From an uncultured Collinsella sp. (GTDB taxonomy: Bacteria > Actinomycetota > Coriobacteriia > Coriobacteriales > Coriobacteriaceae), in NCBI GenBank assembly GCA_902493985.1, contig CABURR010000026.1, positions 1 to 28,745 on the forward strand: 28,745 nucleotides of DNA. Direction: 5' to 3'. The notes beneath the pieces are model-generated. The model was not told where the DNA came from and ran no database searches. It saw nothing but the letters and a program-made list of their open reading frames with translations. Each line of letters opens with the position of its first letter. Position 1 is the stretch's first letter. Below, piece by piece: positions 6,025 to 13,815 of this stretch. Made by a program: the position numbers and the translations under genes.

Positions 6025-6894
6025 ATGAAAAGATCCCGTCGCTCGGTTGCCATTTCGTTGTTTGTTGCGCTTGCAGTGGCGAGCGTCTTTGTCGTAGCGA
6101 TAGCTGGCTGCTCCGGGTCGAATGACGGAGCCTCGACGTCTGCATTAGAAGGTCTGGACGCCTCGCAAGTCAAAGACGACGACCTTAAGACGCTCAACGT
6201 CGGAAGCGACCTCTATCCACCGTTTGTGTATACCGACGAGTACGGCGATATCGTTGGCCTGGATGTCGAGATATTGACCGAGGCTTTGGCTCGCATTGGT
6301 TACAAGCCAAAATACCAGCTGATCGACTGGGAAAAGAAGAAGGAGCTGCTGGCGAGCGGCGAACTCGATTGCGTCATGGGCAGCTTTAGTATGACGGGTC
6401 GCGAAAACGAGTATCGTTGGGCCGGCCCGTACCTTGCGAGCCGCCAGGTGGTCGCGGTCGATCCCCAGAGCGATATCTACACGCTTGCCGATCTTGAGGA
6501 TAAGGTCGTGGCGGTCCAGTCCACCACCAAGCCCGAGGACATTTTGCTCAATCATACAAATGAAAACGTTCCGCAGATCAAGGAACTCTACAGCTTTTCG
6601 GACGGTTCATACCTGAACCCGGCGCTCGTCGAGGGCCTGGTCGACGCTATCGCCGCGCATGAGTCCTCGTTCCTCACCTACGAAAAAGACTATGGTGTGA
6701 CATATCGCATTTTGGATGAGCCGCTGCTAGAGGTCGGTTTGGGCACCGCTTTCGATATCAACGATACGCGTGGCATCGACGTCAAGCTCACTCATGCCTA
6801 CCAAGAAATGCTTGCCGATGGCACCATGGAACGCCTGGTGTCAAAGTACTTCGATGACCCTTCGCCATTTTTGAATATGGAGGGCCTGTCATGA
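6025..6894 (+). CDS. Solute-binding lipoprotein (SBP_bac_3), sensor partner of a kinase
   Basis: This 289-residue exported lipoprotein starts with a basic, hydrophobic signal peptide and the lipobox IAGC (lipidated Cys29). The mature part has the amino-acid-binding SBP_bac_3 pattern: LNVGSDLYPPFVYTDEYGDIVGLDVEI near residues 55-80, then LDCVMGSFSMTGRENEYRWAGPY, and ending MERLVSKYF. GGAG precedes the ATG. No ABC permease or ATPase is adjacent. Instead its last four bases overlap the start of the hybrid histidine kinase (ATGA), so the two are translationally coupled. The likely job is to bind a small polar solute, perhaps an amino acid, outside the membrane and present it to the kinase rather than to a transporter. 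That role is inferred from context. Confidence 0.85.
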   Translation: MKRSRRSVAISLFVALAVASVFVVAIAGCSGSNDGASTSALEGLDASQVKDDDLKTLNVGSDLYPPFVYTDEYGDIVGLDVEILTEALARIGYKPKYQLIDWEKKKELLASGELDCVMGSFSMTGRENEYRWAGPYLASRQVVAVDPQSDIYTLADLEDKVVAVQSTTKPEDILLNHTNENVPQIKELYSFSDGSYLNPALVEGLVDAIAAHESSFLTYEKDYGVTYRILDEPLLEVGLGTAFDINDTRGIDVKLTHAYQEMLADGTMERLVSKYFDDPSPFLNMEGLS

Positions 6895-9083
6895 TCGATG
6901 CGCCCGACCACGCTGCTCAGGAGCGGGGCAATCGTTCGGCAGGGGCATGGCTCCTTGTCGCTCTGCTGGGGATAGCGCTCTCGGTTGTTGCCGGCATGAT
7001 GAGCTACGGTTACACGACGGCCCAAGCCGAGCAGCGCTTTGCCGACGTTGTCGATTACGTGGCGACGCAGAGCCTTTCCTACGATGCATTCAACAGCGCC
7101 TATACGACCAAAAACCTGATTCGCGTTATGGAGATCGCCGGAGAGGCTGCCCGCGATATGGAGCGCGACGGTTCGGTGGATAACGCCATGCTGGAGCAAT
7201 ACGTCGACCAGTTCAACGTGAGCGCGCTGATCGTGACGGACGCATCGGGCAATTTGGTGTCCGAGTCCTCGACGGGCGATGTGGACTACGGGTCGCTCGC
7301 TACGTATCTCAAAGAATCACCCGTGCTGGAGGTGGCAACTCATCCGCTTAAGTCCTATACCGCCCGCATCACGCTTGCGGATGATTCGGTCGCAGACATT
7401 GGCTGCGTGACTCGGCAGGATGGCGAGGGCATCGTTATCGCGGTAAGGCATCAGAGTACGAAAGCGGTTGCAAGCAATACACTCAAACTGCAGAGCTTGC
7501 TTGATGGCTATGAAACCATCGATAGCGGCAATATCGTGATCGAAAGCGACGGCAAGGTCGTTGCGACCAATGCCGTTGAACCCACCGTATTGGGCGTGTT
7601 CGATCTGCCTGCGACGGATGTCTTTATTGTCGACGGTATTAAGGATCGATGCCTGGCTGGTAAGGTCAGATTGGTTAACGCCGACGGCGAGTGGTATTTG
7701 GGCACATTTGGAAAAGCGCACAAATTCTATGTGTACACCTATGCCTCGGCGCAGCGCTACTTTGAGGTCGCCGCGGCTGTTGCCGCCGGCGTGCTGGTGC
7801 TCTACGGCGGTGTTATAGCCGTTGTTGTGACGGTGCGTCGCCGCGCTGATCGTCGACGTTTGACGGACTTGCTGCAGCAGGAGCGCGACTATGGCGACAA
7901 GCTGGCAAAGGCGGCGCGTGAGGCCTCGTCTGCCAACTCGGCAAAGACGGAGTTTCTGCGTCGCATGAGCCACGATCTGCGCACGCCCATCAACGGCATT
8001 CGCGGCATGGTCGAGGTTGGCGATGCCAATGCGGACGATCTGCAAAAGCAGACTGAGTGCCGCTCAAAAATCTGGACGGCATCGGGATTGCTGCTCGACC
8101 TTGCCAACGAGGCGCTCGATATGAGTCGCCTGGAGAGCGGGCAGGTCGACCTGAACCTCGTGCCCATAAATTTGGTGGCCCTCAACTGTGAAGTGCGCGA
8201 TATTCTGGAGCGCCAGGCCGAGGAGCGTCTGGTGACAATTATCTGCGACCAGCAGACGCTTAATCATCCCTATGCGCGGGTGAGCGTGACGCACCTCAAG
8301 CGCTTGTTGCTCAATATTGCCGGTAATGCCGTCAAGTACAACCGCCAGGGCGGATATGTTCGCCTGGTGTGCCGCGAGGTGGAGCCAGCGGATGGCGTCC
8401 CCGTCTATGAATACACGATCGCCGACAACGGTATTGGCATGAGCGAGGAGTTCCAACAGCACCTCTACGAGCCGTTTTGCCGCGAGGAGCAGCAGGTGGA
8501 AGGCGCTTCATCGGGAACTGGCCTGGGCGCGCCTATCGCAAAACAGCTGGTGGAGCTTATGGACGGAACCATGAGCTTTACGAGCGTCTTGGGGCAGGGG
8601 ACGACGTTTACCATCCGCCTGCCGTTCGAGAAATGCAAGCGCTCCGAGATTCCTCAGGCAGTTCGCGCGGATGCGGGCGATGGCGATGCGCTCCAGGGCT
8701 TGCGCGTTTTGCTCGTAGAGGATAACGATCTGAATGCCGAGATCGCGCAGTTTACGCTCAGCCGTGCCGGTGCCGTCGTGACGCATGCTAAGGATGGCGA
8801 GTCTGCCGTTGAGGCGTTTGCCGCGAGCGCACCGCACGAGTACGACGTGGTGTTGATGGACATCATGATGCCTGGCATCGATGGCCTTGAGGCCACGCGT
8901 CAGATTCGAGCGCTCGATCGCGAGGATGCCGCGACCACGCCGATTATCGCCGTGAGTGCCAATGCCTTTGCCGACGACCGCAGACTTTCGCGCGAGGCGG
9001 GCATGGACGCGCACCTGAGTAAACCCGTGAGCTCGCAGGAGCTCGTTGAGGCGCTTGCGCACATAGCCGCCGACGCTTCATAA
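6891..9083 (+). CDS. Membrane hybrid sensor histidine kinase (HisKA-HATPase-REC)
   Basis: The 730-residue protein has a first membrane helix at about 20-40 and an extracellular, Cache/PAS-like sensor region of about 250 residues. A second membrane helix lies at about 293-315, followed by a basic and coiled linker. HisKA carries FLRRMSHDLRTPING (phospho-acceptor His361). The ATPase domain shows the N box NIAGNAVKYN, DNGIGM and GTGLGAPIAKQL. The C-terminal receiver has LLVEDNDLNAEIA, the acceptor Asp657 in LMDIMMPG, and a late Lys in HLSKP. There is no DNA-binding output or Hpt domain, so the final response regulator must be elsewhere. Overlap with the solute-binding lipoprotein gene strongly suggests the two form one sensory unit. 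A 17-base-pair hairpin follows the stop. Confidence 0.92.
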   Translation: MIDAPDHAAQERGNRSAGAWLLVALLGIALSVVAGMMSYGYTTAQAEQRFADVVDYVATQSLSYDAFNSAYTTKNLIRVMEIAGEAARDMERDGSVDNAMLEQYVDQFNVSALIVTDASGNLVSESSTGDVDYGSLATYLKESPVLEVATHPLKSYTARITLADDSVADIGCVTRQDGEGIVIAVRHQSTKAVASNTLKLQSLLDGYETIDSGNIVIESDGKVVATNAVEPTVLGVFDLPATDVFIVDGIKDRCLAGKVRLVNADGEWYLGTFGKAHKFYVYTYASAQRYFEVAAAVAAGVLVLYGGVIAVVVTVRRRADRRRLTDLLQQERDYGDKLAKAAREASSANSAKTEFLRRMSHDLRTPINGIRGMVEVGDANADDLQKQTECRSKIWTASGLLLDLANEALDMSRLESGQVDLNLVPINLVALNCEVRDILERQAEERLVTIICDQQTLNHPYARVSVTHLKRLLLNIAGNAVKYNRQGGYVRLVCREVEPADGVPVYEYTIADNGIGMSEEFQQHLYEPFCREEQQVEGASSGTGLGAPIAKQLVELMDGTMSFTSVLGQGTTFTIRLPFEKCKRSEIPQAVRADAGDGDALQGLRVLLVEDNDLNAEIAQFTLSRAGAVVTHAKDGESAVEAFAASAPHEYDVVLMDIMMPGIDGLEATRQIRALDREDAATTPIIAVSANAFADDRRLSREAGMDAHLSKPVSSQELVEALAHIAADAS

Positions 9084-9085
9084 GC

Positions 9086-9125
9086 ATATGGCCCGGTTCC
9101 AAGGTGGGTTGGAACCGGGCCATAT
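9086..9125. terminator. Perfect 17-bp hairpin between convergent genes
   Basis: ATATGGCCCGGTTCCAA (9086-9102) and its exact complement (9109-9125) enclose GGTGGG. It lies 3 bases after the kinase stop and 28 bases before the stop of the convergent flavoprotein gene. The ends read AT on both strands, so it could serve both directions, though no long T-run is present. Confidence 0.7.
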
Positions 9126-9153
9126 TGCCATTTGTGACGCCTGTTCTTGAGGC

Positions 9154-9633
9154 TTACTTTTCTTGAATCTGCTTGCCGCAAAGATGCTCAATTGTAATCT
9201 CGTAGAGCTGGACGCCCTTAATGTCCTTGGCGATTTCCTCTTCGACTTCTTCGGCAGAAGGGTAGTACTTAAGCGCGAGCTGGCGAACTTTATCTTCGAT
9301 AAAAGCAGGGGTGTCATTCGCCAGGCGACAGCGGCCAAAGACCACGGTACTCATAACGTAGGGAGCCCAGTCACCGTCCTGGTACCACTCGTTGCCGTAA
9401 ACGGTAAAGCAGACCTTGTCATCGCGCTTGAGTGAATCGACCTTGTGGCCAGCCTTGGCGCCATGGAAATAAATCTTGTCGTGCTCGGCGTCAAAGAAGT
9501 AGTTGACGGGAATGGCGTACGGGTAGCCATCGTCGCCGTTGACGGCAAAGACGCCGCGCTTGCAGGTAGCGAGCAGTTCGCGCGCTTCCTCGTCGGTGAT
9601 GGCGCGTTTCTTTCGACGTAAGGGCCTAAACAT
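9154..9633 (-). CDS. Pyridoxamine-phosphate-oxidase-fold flavin-binding protein (NimA-like)
   Basis: The 159-residue protein has the split beta-barrel of the pyridoxamine 5'-phosphate oxidase-like/NimA family, soluble FMN-binding reductases. ITDEEARELLATCKRGVFAV, GYPYAIPVNYFFD and KIYFHGAKAGHKVDSLKRDDKVCFTVYG follow the family layout. The ATG at 9633 is preferred because AAAGGAAG lies just upstream; a start at 9672 has no such site. It lies 42 bases downstream of the fused sensor kinase on the same strand and may be read through from it. Members of this family are common in anaerobes and some reduce nitroimidazoles, but most have unknown substrates. Nothing here identifies the substrate. Confidence 0.82.
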   Translation of the reverse strand: MFRPLRRKKRAITDEEARELLATCKRGVFAVNGDDGYPYAIPVNYFFDAEHDKIYFHGAKAGHKVDSLKRDDKVCFTVYGNEWYQDGDWAPYVMSTVVFGRCRLANDTPAFIEDKVRQLALKYYPSAEEVEEEIAKDIKGVQLYEITIEHLCGKQIQEK

Positions 9634-9675
9634 CGTTGGCTTCCTTTCTGGTCGTGCGTGGTGGTTGAGCACAAA

Positions 9676-12480
9676 CTATAGCGAAACGGATCCGTTTTTC
9701 TTGATGCGCGCGAGTATGTTTTTGAGCTTGTTAAAGTCGAGCGGTTTGGACAGATGGGCGTTCATGCCGGCATCGTGTGCCGCCTTGGCGTCCTCGGCAA
9801 AGGCGTTGGCGGTGAGCGCGATGATGGGGATATCGGCTGCATCGACCTTCTCGCTCAGACGAATCGCGCGGGTTGCCTCATAGCCGTCCATGCCCGGCAT
9901 CATGATGTCCATCAGAATCGCATCGAAGCTGCCGGCGGGACGACCAGCGTATAGGTCGACCGTTTCGTTGCCGTCGGCGGCGCGAGTTACGACGATGCCC
10001 TCGCTTTCGAGTAGAGTCTGGGCAATCTCGGCATTGAGCTCGTTGTCTTCTGCCAAAAGGACGTTCATGCCGGCAAGCGAGCAGCTGTTTGTCTGCCTGC
10101 TCGCATCCTCTCTAGCCTGAGGGTTCTTGTCGATATCGAGCGGAATCTGGACGTTGAACGTACTCCCCACGCCAATCTCACTCGAAATCTCAATCGTACC
10201 GCCCATCAGTTCAATAAGCGACTTGACGATTGGCATGCCCATGCCGGTTCCTTGGAACTTACTGCGCGCATCGTCACCTTCTTGGGCAAACGGTTCATAG
10301 ATATGCTTTAAAAACTCGGGAGCCATGCCAATGCCGGTATCCGAAACGCTAAAGCAAAAGAGCGCGCGCCCATCATCGAGTGGCTTGGTCTTTGAACTAA
10401 AGGTGACGGAGCCGCCGCGCTTGTTGTACTTGATGCTGTTGTCTAACAGGTTGATTATGATCTGTCGGATATGGGTGGGACTGCCGATCATGTATGGCCC
10501 CGTGGCGTACGGCAGACTATTGTCCTGCATTGTGATGCCGTTATCGGATGCGCGGAGCTTGCACAGCACCAGCGTATCGTCACAGAGCTCTTTGAGGTTA
10601 AAAGGCGCATGTTCCAGAGTTAGCTTGCGGTCTTCGATTTTGCCCATCTCGAGGATGTCGTTGATCAGCGAGAGTAGGTGATTGGCGGCAACACGCGCCT
10701 TGGCGCGGCTTTCGCGGGCGGCCTGCATGTCGCCGTCTTTCAATTCCTCAATTTCGATAAGACCCAGGATGCCGTTGAGTGGCGTACGGATGTCGTGGCT
10801 CATGCGCGTGAGGAATGCCGTCTTAGCGGCGTTGGCGGCATCGGCTTTCTGCTGTTCTTTCTGCGCGCGGTGAAGCGACCAGACAAGGATGACGATGCCG
10901 GTGAGCAAAATGCAGATGACGACTGCCGCAATGACGATGCGGTTGCGGTAGAGAAGTCGAAACGCATCCGATTCTTGCGCCGAGTACGATGTGGGGGAAT
11001 AACTGCTTGCAGAGAGCGATTCGCCAGCATTGACGATGCCCTTATTAATGATTCCCAACAGCACGGGCTTGCCGCGCGAAATCAAACACGATAGCTGTGC
11101 CGTGTCGGTGAGCTCCTGTGTTTGGAAATCCTCGATATCGTAGGTGTCGCGGATGGTTTTCAAGCGCGTGCTGGGGACAATGATGCAACTTGCCTCCCCC
11201 TTATTGAGGGCTTCGCGTGCCTCGTTGTCATTCGGATACTCGGTTACCTTTGCGTCGGGGAATAGGTTTGCGAGCTCAAAACGGTTGACGATCGCGTCTG
11301 CTGTGCAAGCGATGTTCTTAAGGTCACTGTTCAGGTTGCTGCTGCTGTGAATGGCGGCTAGGGAAACCGTTCCCATCGGGTTTGACAGGATGACCCCTGC
11401 CTGCTCGGCAAGCCAGTAGTCGCGAAACAACGGTAGGGCGACATCGATGGTCCCTGTGGAAAGGGCTTTGGTCATTTGCTCGTTGTTCGAGAACGCTACT
11501 GTTGCAACCGTAATGCCAAACTTGTCGTGCAACGTCGTTGCAAGCGAGGCGAGCGACCCTTCCATTTCGCCGTCGTCATTTTGCGTGCAGTAGGGGAGTT
11601 TGTTTTTAAGATAGCCGATCGTGATGGTGTTGTCGTTTGCTTTGAGCCAGGAGCGCTCGGGGCCGGTGAGCGATGATGAGCCGCTGTTTTGGGCCGAGTA
11701 ATTCGCCTTGACCTCGTCGTTATAGCGTGGGTTGACGCGGGCGATTGCCGTCATGGCGGCATTGATATCGTTCATCAGGTCGGGGCGGCTTTTGGGGACG
11801 GCAAAATAGTAGTCACTCGAGCCAACGTAGAACATGGGCGACGCATCGGGCGACGAGATGGTGTCGTTCATGATGACGGCGTCGACTTCGTCGTTTGCGA
11901 GTGCGTCAAAGAGCATGGAGCCTCCGTCATACTCCCTGTATGTGCAGGTGATTCCTTCGTTGGCGAGCCACTGCTGGCCAACGAAGGTTTGCATAACACC
12001 GGAGTTGCAACCGATGGTAAGGCCCTGGAGCGCTTGGGGGTCACCCTTGGCCAGGTCGTCGCGATCGGGCTTGGCGTAGATGTAGTAGCGCTCGGCGCCC
12101 TCGGGGTTCGAGGAGAAGAGCAGCTTTTGGGCGCGTTCCTCGGAGTAGGAGATGTTGGGCATGAGGTCGATTTCGCCCGCCTCGAGCATGTCCATAAGCT
12201 CGGTGAAGGTGCCGGAGACGTATTCGTATTGCCAGCCCGGCGTGTAGTATGACAGCGTCTGCAGGTAGTCATAACCCCAGCCCGAGAGACGCTCGCCGGG
12301 GGTGCCGTCCTGGAAGCCTTCGTTGTTGATAAGCCAGCCAACGCGGACCGTCTTGACCTGCTGGTCAGAGTCGGCGGCAAAGGCGGGGACGGGTATGACG
12401 GCGCTCAGCACGGCGAACGCAGCAAGCGCGACGGCCAGGGTGCGACATATAACTGAACGAAGGACAGCGGAAGCTCTCAC
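9676..12480 (-). CDS. EvgS-like hybrid sensor kinase with two fused solute-binding domains
   Basis: The protein is 934 residues from the GTG at 12480, chosen for AGGA 6 bases upstream; an ATG at 12513 (945 residues) lacks a site. A signal sequence ends near VPAFA. The first solute-binding domain (about 40-265) begins VRVGWLINNEGFQDG and includes EIDLMPNISYSEER. The second (about 290-490) begins TITIGYLKNKLPYC. One membrane helix lies at about 512-535. HisKA has FLTRMSHDIRTPLNGI (His562); the ATPase has NLLDNSIKYN, DTGIGM and GTGMGMPIVKSL. The receiver has LLAEDNELNAEIA and Asp858 in LMDIMMPGMDG. The architecture matches BvgS/EvgS-type sensors but without the PAS and Hpt domains. The receiver closely resembles that of the kinase ending at 9083. 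The signal and the downstream regulator are unknown. Confidence 0.92.
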   Translation of the reverse strand: MRASAVLRSVICRTLAVALAAFAVLSAVIPVPAFAADSDQQVKTVRVGWLINNEGFQDGTPGERLSGWGYDYLQTLSYYTPGWQYEYVSGTFTELMDMLEAGEIDLMPNISYSEERAQKLLFSSNPEGAERYYIYAKPDRDDLAKGDPQALQGLTIGCNSGVMQTFVGQQWLANEGITCTYREYDGGSMLFDALANDEVDAVIMNDTISSPDASPMFYVGSSDYYFAVPKSRPDLMNDINAAMTAIARVNPRYNDEVKANYSAQNSGSSSLTGPERSWLKANDNTITIGYLKNKLPYCTQNDDGEMEGSLASLATTLHDKFGITVATVAFSNNEQMTKALSTGTIDVALPLFRDYWLAEQAGVILSNPMGTVSLAAIHSSSNLNSDLKNIACTADAIVNRFELANLFPDAKVTEYPNDNEAREALNKGEASCIIVPSTRLKTIRDTYDIEDFQTQELTDTAQLSCLISRGKPVLLGIINKGIVNAGESLSASSYSPTSYSAQESDAFRLLYRNRIVIAAVVICILLTGIVILVWSLHRAQKEQQKADAANAAKTAFLTRMSHDIRTPLNGILGLIEIEELKDGDMQAARESRAKARVAANHLLSLINDILEMGKIEDRKLTLEHAPFNLKELCDDTLVLCKLRASDNGITMQDNSLPYATGPYMIGSPTHIRQIIINLLDNSIKYNKRGGSVTFSSKTKPLDDGRALFCFSVSDTGIGMAPEFLKHIYEPFAQEGDDARSKFQGTGMGMPIVKSLIELMGGTIEISSEIGVGSTFNVQIPLDIDKNPQAREDASRQTNSCSLAGMNVLLAEDNELNAEIAQTLLESEGIVVTRAADGNETVDLYAGRPAGSFDAILMDIMMPGMDGYEATRAIRLSEKVDAADIPIIALTANAFAEDAKAAHDAGMNAHLSKPLDFNKLKNILARIKKNGSVSL

Positions 12481-12567
12481 GTGCAATCCTAACGAATCGA
12501 GACAATACCGCATAAGGATACCAGCTCAGCCTGCCCAGTCGGCCGCCGCACCGCTAAACGGTCCCGT

Positions 12568-12643
12568 CCGGCAGTTGGGGACAGTCCCTTTCTGCCGGCA
12601 CAAAAGGAACGTCCCTAACTGCCGGTTGCCTAACTGCCGGTTG
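12568..12643. repeat. GGGAC palindrome (family C) plus a 15-bp tandem duplication
   Basis: The 24-base arms 12568-12591 and 12602-12625 (CCGGCAGTTGGGGACAG... against ...GTCCCTAACTGCCGG) pair with about four mismatches. The last 15 bases, CCTAACTGCCGGTTG at 12614-12628, are repeated in tandem at 12629-12643. The element sits between the divergent sensor kinase and the K+ channel gene. Confidence 0.7.
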
Positions 12644-12694
12644 TGGGACAATACCGAGCAAACGTGATTGGGCGTCTGGGGAAAAGGGGTCGCG

Positions 12695-13120
12695 ATGAAA
12701 AAGCTGAGGACGCTTGCCGATGTTTTGCGCCAGGCCGGTTTCGTGCGTATCACGGGCCTGTTCCTCGTCTTCTATCTGCTGTGCTCGACGGCTGTCTGGC
12801 TGTCCGAGCCCACGACCCTTACGTTTGGCGATGGTCTCTGGTTTAGCTTTGAGACCGTCTCGACCATCGGCTTTGGCGATATCCCGGCCGAAACGCCGGT
12901 CGCCCGTGCTATTACCGTCGTCCTGAGCGTCATCAGCATCTTCTACATTGCCATGCTCACGGGTGTGGCGGTGAACTACTGCAATACGCTCATCAAGCTG
13001 CGCCAAAAGGACACCATGGCGCGCTTTATGGACGATCTGGAGCATTTGGAAGAGCTCGATCGTGACGAGCTCGCCGACCTGTCGCGCCGTGTGCGCGAAT
13101 ATCGCCGACGCCAACGCTAG
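12695..13120 (+). CDS. Small one-pore potassium channel
   Basis: This 141-residue membrane protein has the Ion_trans_2 (KcsA-like) layout. The first helix is at about 19-38 (ITGLFLVFYLLCSTAVWL), followed by a pore helix and the selectivity filter TIGFGD. The second helix is at about 68-92. A short, charged C-terminal tail (from about 100, many Glu, Asp, Arg) is predicted helical. Four copies would be needed for a pore. No RCK/TrkA-N regulatory domain is fused, and no voltage-sensor helices are present. The ATG at 12695 has AAGGGG upstream; a GTG 27 bases earlier is weaker. TIGFGD instead of TVGYGD is a common variant that should still select K+. It may be co-transcribed with the LOG-family gene 36 bases downstream. 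Confidence 0.88.
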   Translation: MKKLRTLADVLRQAGFVRITGLFLVFYLLCSTAVWLSEPTTLTFGDGLWFSFETVSTIGFGDIPAETPVARAITVVLSVISIFYIAMLTGVAVNYCNTLIKLRQKDTMARFMDDLEHLEELDRDELADLSRRVREYRRRQR

Positions 13121-13156
13121 AACGGGCGCCGCGCGTCACGACGAGGGGGACTGAAT

Positions 13157-13690
13157 ATGAATATCACGGTATACCTGGGCGCCAGCGTCGGCAATGACCC
13201 GGCGTTTCTGCCTGCGGTGCAAGAGCTGGGCAACTGGATTGGCTCCAACGGGCACGCGCTGGTATACGGCGGGTCCAAATCGGGCCTGATGGGCGCGCTC
13301 GCCGATAGCGTACTCGAGGCAGGTGGACACGTGACGGGCGTTGAGCCGAGCTTTTTTATAGAGGCCGAGTTTCAGCACGACGGCATCGATGACCTCATCG
13401 TGACGAGCGATATGGCCGAGCGCAAAGCCAAGATGATTGAGCTCGGTGATGCGTTCATCGCCTTTCCCGGCGGGACGGGCACGCTCGAGGAGATTGCCGA
13501 GGTCATGTCCGCGGTGTCGTTGGGGCACCTGAGTGCTCCGTGCATCCTGTATAACCTTGACGGTTACTACAACGACCTCAAGGCGCTGCTCGGGCACATG
13601 ATTGATAAGGGGCTTTCGAGCCCGAGGCGCCAGCACGGCATCTACTTTGCCGACGATTTGCGCGAGATTGTCTCGATTATCAACGGATAA
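13157..13690 (+). CDS. LOG-family nucleotide-monophosphate phosphoribohydrolase
   Basis: The 177-residue cytosolic protein belongs to the LOG (lysine decarboxylase-like, TIGR00730-type) family, enzymes that split cytokinin-type or purine nucleoside 5'-monophosphates into free base and ribose 5-phosphate. A Rossmann-type start (ITVYLGASVGNDP), LVYGGSKSGLMGALADSVLEAGGHVTGV, MAERKAKMIELGDAFIAFPGGTGTLEE and NLDGYYNDL are all family hallmarks, including the PGGxGTxxE motif. Length is standard. The ATG at 13157 follows GAGGGGG. Bacterial members are often mis-named lysine decarboxylases; the physiological nucleotide is not predictable here. Confidence 0.9.
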   Translation: MNITVYLGASVGNDPAFLPAVQELGNWIGSNGHALVYGGSKSGLMGALADSVLEAGGHVTGVEPSFFIEAEFQHDGIDDLIVTSDMAERKAKMIELGDAFIAFPGGTGTLEEIAEVMSAVSLGHLSAPCILYNLDGYYNDLKALLGHMIDKGLSSPRRQHGIYFADDLREIVSIING

Positions 13691-13770
13691 GTCTTGAGCC
13701 TGCCCCACTATGACTCCCAATGGTGCCGTTTGTGGCGCAGATGGTTGGCTTGTCTGGGCAACGCTCGCTC

Positions 13771-13776
13771 TACAAT
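13771..13776 (+). promoter_or_regulatory. TACAAT -10 box before the ClC-type gene
   Basis: TACAAT lies about 33 bases before the GGGAGG ribosome-binding site of the channel gene. TTGTCT at 13750-13755 is a possible -35 with a short 15-base spacer, so strength is uncertain. Confidence 0.4.
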
Positions 13777-13815
13777 AAAACATAACTATGTCGACTTTGA
13801 CCGCGGGAGGACCCG

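Noticed and set aside
12481..12513. ATG at 12513 as start of the fused sensor kinase
   Set aside because: It has no ribosome-binding site, while the GTG at 12480 has AGGA at good spacing and begins a normal signal peptide. The alternative is not excluded.
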